From NCBI GenBank assembly GCA_937983105.1, contig CALKAM010000062.1, positions 1 through 33,369 on the forward strand: a stretch of DNA of 33,369 nucleotides. The letters run 5' to 3'. How positions within the stretch are numbered: position 1 is the stretch's first letter; each line of letters begins with the position of its first letter. Under the pieces are notes generated by a model. It was not told where the DNA came from and did no database searches. It was given only the letters and a program-made list of their open reading frames with translations. Below, piece after piece: positions 24,740 through 31,988 of this stretch. The DNA is from Planifilum sp021793745. Its GTDB lineage: Bacteria > Bacillota > Bacilli > Thermoactinomycetales > DSM-44946. The translations under genes and the position numbers were made by a program.

Positions 24740-25305
24740 AACCGATCCCCCCAGAGCCCCAGCGCCACTGTCACCGTCCCGAGAATCAGGAAATAGAATC
24801 CCCGTTTAAAACCGGTATAGGTCGTAAAATTGGCCAGTTGGTTTTCTCCCACCACCGGCGGTACAAAGGGATCGATCTGGATCGGTGCCTGGGGATCCAG
24901 TTGCGTTCCGAAAGTATGCAGCCAATGATACATGTCGTATATCCCGAAGATCCCGCCGATCGCGAGGAGGCCGAACATCACATAGCCCAACCCTTTGGAG
25001 CCGGTCAGAGCGGCTGCGGCAAATCCGATGGCAATTCCCCAAACCGCATAGGGAATGTATTGAAATTCCGGAAAATCCCCCTCATGGATCTCTCTCATGC
25101 CGATATAGTGATTCAGGATGTTGATCGTATCCAATTGCCCCTCCAGCTTGTACGGATAAACCAATAGGTCCAAGCCTTCGGGATACATGGCCGCGATTAG
25201 CTTCATCCCCCACCAGGGAAAGTAGATGGATATCACCAACAGGGCGGCTCCGACCAAGATCAGTCCCCGGGAGCGCATGGACATTCGGGGGCGCTTCAGT
25301 CCCAC
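24703..25305 (-). CDS. nosB: NosB-like integral membrane protein of clade II nos clusters
   Basis: 200 residues, GTG start with AGGAGGG six bases upstream. Four membrane segments at about 15-38, 86-104, 108-128 and 172-190, with a loop carrying MREIHEGDFPEF between the first two. Its place directly after nosZ, length and topology match NosB of clade II (atypical) clusters. NosB may help electron transfer or assembly, but its role is not settled. A perfect 14-bp hairpin separates it from nosZ, and its end overlaps nosD. Confidence 0.85.
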   Translation of the reverse strand: MGLKRPRMSMRSRGLILVGAALLVISIYFPWWGMKLIAAMYPEGLDLLVYPYKLEGQLDTINILNHYIGMREIHEGDFPEFQYIPYAVWGIAIGFAAAALTGSKGLGYVMFGLLAIGGIFGIYDMYHWLHTFGTQLDPQAPIQIDPFVPPVVGENQLANFTTYTGFKRGFYFLILGTVTVALGLWGDRLWNEKSSSAGSS

Positions 25306-25325
25306 TGGAATCCCTCCTGTTCCAG

Positions 25326-25358
25326 GCTGCAGAGAGGGGAAACACCCCTCTCTGCAGC
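25326..25358. other. Perfect 14-bp stem-loop between nosZ and nosB
   Basis: GCTGCAGAGAGGGG and CCCCTCTCTGCAGC pair exactly around a 5-base loop. No T-run follows on the minus strand, so it is not a standard terminator. It more likely stabilises or bounds the nosZ part of the transcript, letting nosZ be made in excess of the maturation genes. Confidence 0.7.
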
Positions 25359-25371
25359 AGATGATGAGCCG

Positions 25372-27210
25372 TTATTTTTGGGGTTTGACCAGGAGATAAC
25401 CCTGCATTTCCTGGTGGAGCGCCGAACAGAAGTTGGAGCAGTAGAAGGGATACACCCCCGGCTTGTCCGCCACAAACTCGATCTTTTTGGTCTCTCCGGG
25501 CTGCACTTCCACATCGATGTCATAGAGGTTGATGGCAAAGCCGTGGGTGATATCCTGGTCCAGATCGATGTTGGTCAGATAGATCGTCACCTTGTCCCCT
25601 TCGTTCACCTCGATCTTGTCCGGATAGAACCGGGTCCGAACCGCCAAACCGTGCACCGTCACATGGTTTCCCTCGCGCTCGATGCGCACATCTTCCTTCT
25701 TCCAGACGGAGTGGGGGCGCTTCTCATCTTTTTCGTACTTCCGTATCGGCTTGATTTTATCCGCCTTAACCATTTGCGCGTAATGGGGTTCCGGATCGAT
25801 CGGCGCCTCGTTGATCACCTTCATTTTGTCTCCGGAAATGTCGATCAGCTGCATATTCTCCGGATGGGAGGGTCCCACAGAAAGATGCCGGTCCTTGGAA
25901 AGCTTGTTCAGCGCCACCAGGTATTTCCCGTCCGGCGTTACCGTATCCCCTTCCGCGGCGGAACTGTGGCCGGGGCTGTAGTGAACGGTCACTTTGTCCA
26001 GTACGTTCCATTCGCCCAGCTTCCACTTGGCGACGGCGCTTTCCACAAACAACGTGGTGTAGGCATAACCATCCGGCCCGAACTGGGTATGGAGGGGGCC
26101 CAATCCGACCTTCACCGTTGCCTCCTTCACCGACTCGAAATTGACGATGGGCAATCCTTTTTCCGTTCCGGAGAAATCTTCCGCTTCAATGGCCTTGATG
26201 AACTTCTTGAAATCGTATACCGTCACCGTGGGATCCAGTTTGCCGCTGCCCACGATCCAGCGACCGTCCGGAGAAACGTCGACGCCATGAGGGCTTTTGG
26301 GAAGCGGGATCAAATAAGCGATTCCTTCCACCTTCGTCGGATCCACCACTTTGACGCCGTTGATCACCTCATACTTTTTGTCCTTGACGGCCTTTTCAGC
26401 CTTTTTCCAATTGATCGCAACCAGATAGTCGGTTTCGTTGGCGGAGGCGTTGATCTCCAACAGCTCCGTCGCTTCCTCCGTGTTGTAGGTGGTGAAGAAG
26501 GCCCAGTCGCCGCTGATTTTCTTCCCGGCATCGGAGAGGTCATAGTTCCACGGCGGCAGTTTCAATTGCCAGGCAACTTTCATCTTTCCCGTTTTCTGAT
26601 CGATTTTCTGGGCCGACAAGGCGCCGTGATACTCTTTACTGTATTTGTCCAGGGACGCATATTTCCCGCCCATGGGAACGGAGAACCGTGTCGCCATCAT
26701 GAAATATTCCGTGTTGGGAGTCACAAAGGCCGCCGAATGGGGGCCCATAATGTTGGGGATCGGTCCCAGGATCTGCTTCGTCGTAAAGGTTTTCAGATCG
26801 ATCATCGCCGCCCGGTTGTTGGCGTTGTCATTCACGTAAAGAAAGCGTCCGTCATACTCGCCGTCGGTTTCACTGAGGGCCGGATGGTGCAAATCCCCCC
26901 AGGTATAGCCGCCGAGCATTTTTTTGGACTCCTCGTCCCAACCATATCCGGTGGCGGAATCCCGGCTGAAAACGGGAATCGTACGAATCCTGCGCAGGGA
27001 CGGAACTCCGATCACATAGACCTGTCCCGAATGCCCTCCCGAGGCAAACATATAGTACTCATCCTTTTTGCCGGGAGGAACAAAAGCCCCGGAAACCGCC
27101 TGCTCCCCCTCCGTTGTCGGGGTCGGACGAATGTAGCTGACGATGGAGCCGGCCACAAGCCCCAGGATCACTCCCAGCGCCACGGGAACATACCATTTCC
27201 CCAGCTTCAT
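25372..27210 (-). CDS. nosZ: Nitrous oxide reductase NosZ, clade II (Sec-type)
   Basis: 612 residues from the ATG at 27210 (AGGAAGGTG upstream); an upstream ATG at 27270 adds 20 polar residues with a poor site. The N-terminus is a hydrophobic signal/anchor (WYVPVALGVILGLVAG, about 6-21) with no twin Arg, typical of clade II. CuZ ligands are all visible: LHHP (about 107-110), GPHSA, SPHGVD, PLHTQF, SPGHSS and PSHPEN. The CuA domain has ITHGFAI (His about 556) and CSNFCSALHQEM (Cys 591 and 595, His 599, Met 602). It reduces N2O to N2 outside the membrane. No cytochrome c or Rnf/NosR-type donor is encoded nearby, so the electron path is unknown. Confidence 0.97.
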   Translation of the reverse strand: MKLGKWYVPVALGVILGLVAGSIVSYIRPTPTTEGEQAVSGAFVPPGKKDEYYMFASGGHSGQVYVIGVPSLRRIRTIPVFSRDSATGYGWDEESKKMLGGYTWGDLHHPALSETDGEYDGRFLYVNDNANNRAAMIDLKTFTTKQILGPIPNIMGPHSAAFVTPNTEYFMMATRFSVPMGGKYASLDKYSKEYHGALSAQKIDQKTGKMKVAWQLKLPPWNYDLSDAGKKISGDWAFFTTYNTEEATELLEINASANETDYLVAINWKKAEKAVKDKKYEVINGVKVVDPTKVEGIAYLIPLPKSPHGVDVSPDGRWIVGSGKLDPTVTVYDFKKFIKAIEAEDFSGTEKGLPIVNFESVKEATVKVGLGPLHTQFGPDGYAYTTLFVESAVAKWKLGEWNVLDKVTVHYSPGHSSAAEGDTVTPDGKYLVALNKLSKDRHLSVGPSHPENMQLIDISGDKMKVINEAPIDPEPHYAQMVKADKIKPIRKYEKDEKRPHSVWKKEDVRIEREGNHVTVHGLAVRTRFYPDKIEVNEGDKVTIYLTNIDLDQDITHGFAINLYDIDVEVQPGETKKIEFVADKPGVYPFYCSNFCSALHQEMQGYLLVKPQK

Positions 27211-27282
27211 CTTTTCACCTTCCTCAACTTTTAGTGGTCCCGTCTCATCATTGATCGATCTTTCGCTCATTCCCTCGGGGTT

Positions 27283-27423
27283 TCAGCCCAGAAACAAAAG
27301 AATCCCCGCAAAGCCGATAACCAGACCCACCGCAAACAGCACCAGCCACCGCAGCGTCGGATTCACCGAAAATCCCCCTTCTTCCCTGGAGCGTATCCCG
27401 CGATCCACACCCTCAACGGCCAT
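27283..27423 (-). CDS. Small membrane protein (46 residues) heading the nos operon
   Basis: ATG at 27423 with AAAGGG six bases upstream; TGA at 27283, 73 bp before the nosZ start. An N-terminal polar part with several charges (about 1-24) and one strong membrane helix (about 25-45, WLVLFAVGLVIGFAGILLFLG) ending at the stop. It is the first gene after the Fnr-type boxes. The position is that of nosC in some Bacillus nos clusters, but it carries no CxxCH heme motif, so it is not a cytochrome. I do not recognise the family. It may be a NosZ assembly or anchoring factor. Confidence 0.65.
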   Translation of the reverse strand: MAVEGVDRGIRSREEGGFSVNPTLRWLVLFAVGLVIGFAGILLFLG

Positions 27424-27517
27424 TCAACACCCTTTCTCACGGAGTTCTCCCACTTCCACCTCCCTTGTCCGTGATTGGGAGTCCATCCCCATCAAACCAT
27501 CATTTTATTGGCATAAA

Positions 27518-27533
27518 TGTGAGTATTTTCACT
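27518..27533. promoter_or_regulatory. Crp/Fnr-type box, proximal (nos operon)
   Basis: TGTGA, GTATTT, TCACT: one change from TGTGA-N6-TCACA, with flanks that extend the palindrome (ATAAA...TTAT). It lies 95 bp upstream of the first nos ORF, a place for oxygen or nitrogen-oxide control. Confidence 0.7.
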
Positions 27534-27567
27534 TATGGGTCTGATAGATGTGGATTTTTTGTGGAGC

Positions 27568-27594
27568 AAAAACCGCTGGACAATCCCCAGCCGG
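27568..27594 (-). terminator. Terminator-like hairpin in the nos leader
   Basis: On the minus strand CCGGCTGG and CCAGCGG pair with one bulged G around a short loop and are followed by TTTTT. It lies between the two Fnr-type boxes. It would stop any transcript begun at the distal box, or act as an attenuator. A second small hairpin, GGCTGA-ACT-TCAGCC, lies just upstream at 27601-27615. Confidence 0.5.
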
Positions 27595-27769
27595 TCATAA
27601 GGCTGAACTTCAGCCCCTTTTCATTCCGACTCGATTCCTTCTTCCTCCACCTATGAATAAACCAAAAAATTCATCCGTATAATTGTGATGGGGAACACAA
27701 AATATTTGTCTGTTTTTTGCCGAATTAAGGGCAAATTATTGATACCCCTTTGTTCAATATCAAATTTTT

Positions 27770-27785
27770 TGTGATGAATATCACT
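27770..27785. promoter_or_regulatory. Crp/Fnr-type box, distal (nos leader)
   Basis: TGTGA, TGAATA, TCACT: the same one-change match as the proximal box, 347 bp upstream of the first nos ORF. A TATCAA -10-like stretch lies about 35 bases downstream on the minus strand, near activator spacing. Confidence 0.65.
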
Positions 27786-27892
27786 GATCCAAATCTGCCT
27801 TGACCTGACTCATATGGACCATTCCTTGGCGGCAGCGCCCTTATCCACCGGTCCACCTAACGCGTTTCCTCCGCCGCCGGAGGCGAGGGCAA

Positions 27893-27924
27893 CAAAAAAA
27901 CGCATGAAGAGGAACTTCATGCGT
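27893..27924 (-). terminator. Rho-independent terminator after the nucleotidyltransferase gene
   Basis: A perfect 10-bp stem ACGCATGAAG / CTTCATGCGT, loop of five, followed by seven T on the minus strand. It separates the ytoI unit from the nos operon. It lies about 140 bp after the stop codon, and I see no gene in that gap. Confidence 0.85.
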
Positions 27925-28066
27925 TCAAATTCAAAGCGCAAAAGCCGGGAGAGGTTATTGCCGATTTGACCACCTGCTGCATGGTGCCGAAGCGAAAAAC
28001 CCTTCTCTCCCGTCCTTTTGGGAAGGATCCGCGCAGGGAAGACGGAAATGGAAACCCCTTTGACCG

Positions 28067-28909
28067 CTAGCGCCGCACCAATTCCTCCGTTTCGGAGATC
28101 AGCTCCCGAAGTGTGGCGATGGCTTCCTCCGTTCCTCGACGGTCCTTTGCGGACAACCCGGTAAAGACCCGATCGATCCGTTCCTTGTAATGGCTCGGCT
28201 TGAGAGCCATTCGATCCACCATCGCCACCGCCCGTTTCTCGTTGACGCAGTATTCCTCGTTCTTGGCGAAGAGAACGTGATTTAAGGAGGCCACGGTGCG
28301 AAAACAGCAACCGCTCACATAGGCTAGGTCATCATGATTCCGATTGGCCTCGGCGAACATCAGGGAAAAGGAGGCTTCAAACAAGAACCGGCCGATGATG
28401 GCCTCCTGCAAGGCTTTCGGATAGGGTCGGGTCTGGGCTTTCAGCTCCGCGATGCGCCCCTCCGGATCGGCCAGAATTCTGCACAAGTCCACTTCGCCCA
28501 TGTACATCATGTTCAAATAGGCATGGGGATGTCCGGTCTGATAATCCGCCGTGACAATCCCCTTCCTGCAATCGTCGATCACCCGGGAAACCCGGTGTAC
28601 ATCGCGAAACAGAAAATCCACGTGGTATCCCCGGATGACGAGCCATCCGCCGCCGTTGACCCAGGGCCCCCAGGCCCCCAGGGGTGTGATCAGGTCCTTC
28701 CTGTGCTCGTCATCCAGCTCCATCGCGATCTCTCTCAAGGATTGGACCTCAAATCCCTTCGTTTCGTCATAATAGATCCCGATATCGACGTCGGAATCGG
28801 ACCGGTGCGTTCCCCTTGCCCGGGATCCCCCCAGCACCACGCCGACGACACCGGGAACCCCCCTTAACTTTCCCGTCACCTCATCCAAAATCGCCTGCAC
28901 CTTGCCCAC
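28067..28909 (-). CDS. Nucleotidyltransferase domain protein
   Basis: 280 residues, GTG start, 37 bp after ytoI. The N-terminus has VVGVVLGGSRARGTHRSDSDVDIGIYY (split here as GGSRARG and SDSDVDIG, about residues 27-46), the pol-beta-type nucleotidyltransferase motif with both metal-binding Asp residues. The rest is helical, like the C-terminal part of ANT/DUF4037-type transferases. The target, whether a small molecule or a protein, is not predictable; antibiotic resistance cannot be claimed. It is probably co-transcribed with ytoI. Confidence 0.82.
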   Translation of the reverse strand: MGKVQAILDEVTGKLRGVPGVVGVVLGGSRARGTHRSDSDVDIGIYYDETKGFEVQSLREIAMELDDEHRKDLITPLGAWGPWVNGGGWLVIRGYHVDFLFRDVHRVSRVIDDCRKGIVTADYQTGHPHAYLNMMYMGEVDLCRILADPEGRIAELKAQTRPYPKALQEAIIGRFLFEASFSLMFAEANRNHDDLAYVSGCCFRTVASLNHVLFAKNEEYCVNEKRAVAMVDRMALKPSHYKERIDRVFTGLSAKDRRGTEEAIATLRELISETEELVRR

Positions 28910-28946
28910 TGCCCGTCCACTCCTGTGTCGAAGTTGCTTTCGCGGG

Positions 28947-30260
28947 TTACCGCTCGATCATTTGCGCCGCCAGCAAAGCCTTGGACACCAGGTTGCCCTC
29001 ATGAAACACTTCCAGCTCCAATTTGGCCGATTTGCGGCCCATCTCCAAAATCCGGGGAATCAACTCCACTTCGCTATCCATCTGCACCGGTTTCAGGGAA
29101 TAGATGGTCAAGTTTTCGGTGACCAGATCGCCCTTCCGATGGCGCCGGAGAAACCGGATCGCCGCCTCCGTCATCAGTCCGGTCAACACTCCGACGCTGA
29201 GGGTGCCGAGGGAATCGCTCATCTGCGGCGTCACTTTCCCGCGAAAGATGAAGTTGCCGTTTTTCTCCCGGACCTCTTCGAAGCCCTGAAAAATGATGTC
29301 GTTGATCCTTTCCCCCACCTGCGGCTGTTTCTGCATATATTGCAGGGACTTGATCACATCTTGCCGGCTGATCACGCCCAGGAGGCGCCGCTGATCGTTG
29401 ACCACGGGGATCAGTTCGATCCCCTCCCACACCATTTCATGGGCGGCGAAGGCCAGGGAGGTCTTCGGAGTGACCGTAATCGGGTTGCGCGTCATCACCC
29501 GCTCGATCCGCTCCGTCAGCTCGTGGCCCACCACATCCTTGGCCGTCACCATTCCCTGAACCTTCCCACTGTTGCCCACCACGGGATAACGGCTGTGACC
29601 CGTCTCCTGCACCTTCTCATGAAACCGGGCGACGGGATCGTCCACCTTCAAAAAAACCGGCTCCTGATCCCGCGCCATCACATCCTCCACCAGCAAAATC
29701 TCCTTTTTGATCAACCGGTCGTAGATCGCCCGGTTGATCATGGCCGCCACCGTAAACGTGTCGTAGCTGCAGGAGATCACCGGAAGCTCCAGTTCATCTG
29801 CAAGCGCTTTCACTTCTTCCGTCGTATCAAAGCCGCCGGTGATCAAGACCGCCGCCCCCCGTTGCAGGGAGATGCGGTGCACATTGTCCCGGTTCCCCAC
29901 GATCAGCAGGTTTCCGGGTTCCACATAGCGCATCATCGCCTCCAACTTCATCGCGCCGATCACAAACTTGTTCAGGGTTTTGTGAAGGCCTGCCCGCCCT
30001 CCCAACACCTGGCCGTCCACGATATTGACCACCTCGGCAAAGGTGAGCCGCTCGATGTTGGAGCGCCGCTGGCGATCGACACGAACCGTGCCCACCCGCT
30101 CCACGGTGTTGACCAGTCCCTGGTTTTCCGCCTCTTTGATCGCCCGGTACGCCGTTCCCTCACTGACCCCCAGCTCGCGGGCGATGGTGCGGACGGAGAT
30201 CTTTTCGCCCACCTCGAGCTGTTCGATATACCGGAGAATCTGTTCGTGCTTTGTGGGCAT
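28947..30260 (-). CDS. ytoI: YtoI, HTH-DRTGG-CBS-hotdog regulatory protein
   Basis: 437 residues from the ATG at 30260 (six bases after GAAGGG); the ATG at 30266 is too close to the site. Layout: winged helix-turn-helix (about 1-60, IARELGVSEGTAYRAIKEAE), DRTGG domain (about 90-185), two CBS domains (about 195-310; VMARDQEP, SRYPVVGNSGKVQGMVTAKDV, VMTRNPITV, IELIPVVNDQRRLLGVISRQDV), and a C-terminal hot-dog domain. The match to B. subtilis YtoI is strong in length and order. CBS domains likely bind adenine nucleotides. Its regulatory targets are not known. Confidence 0.94.
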   Translation of the reverse strand: MPTKHEQILRYIEQLEVGEKISVRTIARELGVSEGTAYRAIKEAENQGLVNTVERVGTVRVDRQRRSNIERLTFAEVVNIVDGQVLGGRAGLHKTLNKFVIGAMKLEAMMRYVEPGNLLIVGNRDNVHRISLQRGAAVLITGGFDTTEEVKALADELELPVISCSYDTFTVAAMINRAIYDRLIKKEILLVEDVMARDQEPVFLKVDDPVARFHEKVQETGHSRYPVVGNSGKVQGMVTAKDVVGHELTERIERVMTRNPITVTPKTSLAFAAHEMVWEGIELIPVVNDQRRLLGVISRQDVIKSLQYMQKQPQVGERINDIIFQGFEEVREKNGNFIFRGKVTPQMSDSLGTLSVGVLTGLMTEAAIRFLRRHRKGDLVTENLTIYSLKPVQMDSEVELIPRILEMGRKSAKLELEVFHEGNLVSKALLAAQMIER

Positions 30261-30304
30261 TCGCATCCCTTCTTTCTTTTCAGCGATAGGCTCTGTTACA
30301 ATCC

Positions 30305-30333
30305 ATTATATACATTGTTATTGCACAGTCCAA
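30305..30333 (-). promoter_or_regulatory. Sigma-A promoter of ytoI
   Basis: TTGGAC (30333-30328), 17 bases, TATAAT (30310-30305) on the minus strand, about 45 bp upstream of the start codon. The -35 overlaps the T-run of the preceding terminator. Confidence 0.75.
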
Positions 30334-30368
30334 AAAAAAATAAAAGGGGTTTTGCTTTTAGCCCCCTT
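30332..30368 (-). terminator. Rho-independent terminator of the 90-residue membrane protein gene
   Basis: AAGGGG and CCCCTT pair around a 13-base loop and are followed by TTATTTTTTTTT on the minus strand, about 80 bp after the stop codon. Confidence 0.75.
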
Positions 30369-30449
30369 ACAGCTTTGGTACAGTAAATTGAAAAAGCATG
30401 ATACAATTTCCGCGCTTGTCCGATCTAAACCGACATCCGGATGCTTCCC

Positions 30450-30722
30450 TCAGGAAAACAGCCTCCTCCGCTGCCCCCTCTGCTTTCGCTGATCTTCCAG
30501 CCAGCGGAGCCTCCGCTCCCATTCGGAGCGCCGCTCTTTCTCCTCATCGACGCGAAGCACCATCCGCCAATTCGAGGCAATCACCAGGAGAGCAAAGGCC
30601 AGCCAAGACAAAGCGAAAATGGAATCGGCGTCCGCCTCCAGGTCCACGGGCAGCCGGGGCACCGCCACCAACAACAGGGCCAGAGCCAGCACCAATGCGA
30701 TCCCGTATTTGCTCCGCTGCAC
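30450..30722 (-). CDS. Small membrane protein (90 residues), unknown
   Basis: GTG at 30722 is chosen because GGAGGG lies seven bases upstream; an ATG 15 bases earlier has no site. Two membrane segments (about 6-23 and 36-54) are followed by a highly charged C-terminal helix rich in Arg, Glu and Trp (DEEKERRSEWERRLRWLEDQ). Its place next to ytoI is that of ytpI in B. subtilis, but the sequence pattern does not match YtpI and the ytpI-like gene is at 20.7 kb. I assign no function. It has its own terminator. Confidence 0.65.
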   Translation of the reverse strand: MQRSKYGIALVLALALLLVAVPRLPVDLEADADSIFALSWLAFALLVIASNWRMVLRVDEEKERRSEWERRLRWLEDQRKQRGQRRRLFS

Positions 30723-30844
30723 ATTCCATCCCTCCATTCTATACCCATCATACGAACAAGCCCCGGGCGTTATGCCAAAAGAAGGAGCCTCCACAGCGGC
30801 CTTCCACTTTCCCGATTCAGGGAGAGCCGATGCGGGTCGCCGGC

Positions 30845-30877
30845 AAAAAAAAAAGAGACGGTTCTCTCAGCCGCCTC
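30845..30877 (-). terminator. Rho-independent terminator of ytkL
   Basis: GAGGCGG and CCGTCTC (one wobble pair) around a 9-base loop, then ten T on the minus strand, about 90 bp after the ytkL stop. Confidence 0.8.
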
Positions 30878-30968
30878 CAAGTAAGGGGGTTTTCATCCTA
30901 TCAATATCGTAATTACTACGTATTACACAGAAGTTACAACGGATTTACAGTTCGTTGTCGTTTTTTAC

Positions 30969-31661
30969 CTACGACCATTCCTTCGTTTGGCCAACCTCCA
31001 TGACTACACCCTTGATCCCTTTCGCTTCCAGATCCCGGACAAAGGCATCGGCATCCTGTTCAATGAGCGGGAAGGTGTTGTAATGCATGGGGATCACCCA
31101 CTGGGCCTTCACCCATTCCGCCGCGAGCAGGGCGTCCTCGGGGCCCATGGTGAAATTGTCGCCGATCGGGAGCATCGCGATATCGACCGGATGCCGTTCT
31201 CCGATCAATTTCATGTCGGAGAAAAGCCCCGTATCGCCGGCATGATAGATGGTTTTATCCCCCAGCATCAGCAAGATCCCCGCCGGCATCCCCAGATAAA
31301 TGATCTCCTTCCGGTCGTCCACCGTATATCCGGATCCGTGAAAGGCCTGGGTCAGTTTCACGCGGCCGAAGGGAAACGCATAACTTCCCCCGATGTGAAG
31401 GGGATGCGTTTTGGCCCCCTGCCAACCCATCCACACGGCCAATTCATTGGGAGCGATCACGGTAGCATCATTGTTTTTGGCGATTTCCAGCGCATCCCCC
31501 ACGTGATCGTTATGGCCGTGGGTGAGGAGAACATAATCCACCTGAATATCCTTGGGATCCGCCTTCGCCATCGGATTTCCCCGCAAGAAAGGATCGATCA
31601 CCAGTCGGTGCCCTTCATGGTGAATTTCAAAACAGCTGTGACCGTGATAGCGGATCTTCAT
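30969..31661 (-). CDS. ytkL: YtkL, UPF0173 metal-dependent hydrolase
   Basis: 230 residues from the ATG at 31661 (AAAGGGG eight bases upstream), the normal family length. MKIRYHGHSCFEI at the start, LLTHGHNDHVGD (about 53-64) for the HxHxDH metal site, then YHAGDTGLFSDM (about 142-153) and IPMHYNTFP near 195. This is the UPF0173 metallo-beta-lactamase-fold hydrolase found next to ytoI in Bacilli. Its substrate is unknown. It is separated from the next gene by a strong terminator, so it is probably single. Confidence 0.95.
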   Translation of the reverse strand: MKIRYHGHSCFEIHHEGHRLVIDPFLRGNPMAKADPKDIQVDYVLLTHGHNDHVGDALEIAKNNDATVIAPNELAVWMGWQGAKTHPLHIGGSYAFPFGRVKLTQAFHGSGYTVDDRKEIIYLGMPAGILLMLGDKTIYHAGDTGLFSDMKLIGERHPVDIAMLPIGDNFTMGPEDALLAAEWVKAQWVIPMHYNTFPLIEQDADAFVRDLEAKGIKGVVMEVGQTKEWS

Positions 31662-31988
31662 GTGAAAAACCCCTTTCCATTGGTATCGATACGAATGCAT
31701 CACCCGTACAGCGGGAAGGGCGGTGTGCCGGCGAGTGCCCGCCTCCGTCCCGGAGGAAAGGTCTCCCCGCCAGCCGCGAGGGCTACGGAGGATCTCCTCC
31801 CCACCGGCTGGTCCAGAACCTGCCCCTATATCCATCTTGGGTATCCCATTATGCCATATACCACATCACCGGAAAAAATTCCTCCCGCCCGCGGATGCTC
31901 CCGCCTCCTCAACCAAGCCCCTTTTTATCACCCGAATATACATGCCCACATACGATGAAGTAGTCAGCTCATGCCGGAGGGGATCCCG
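31662..31988. other. Intergenic region with a tandem hairpin cluster (31702-31811)
   Basis: A 327-bp gap between divergent ytkL and the YheC/D gene. It holds at least three stems: CCTCCG-TCC-CGGAGG (31742-31756), CCAGCCG/CGGCTGG (31770-31776 with 31805-31811) enclosing GGAGG-ATCT-CCTCC (31787-31800), and GGCGG/CCGCC (31719-31743). A TATCGATA palindrome lies close to ytkL. No T-runs follow, so these are not terminators. It could be a structured leader for either gene. Nothing else was recognised. Confidence 0.4.

Noticed and set aside
31750..31770. GGAGGAAAGG resembling an RNase P RNA core motif
   Set aside because: The remaining conserved parts and the required length are absent.
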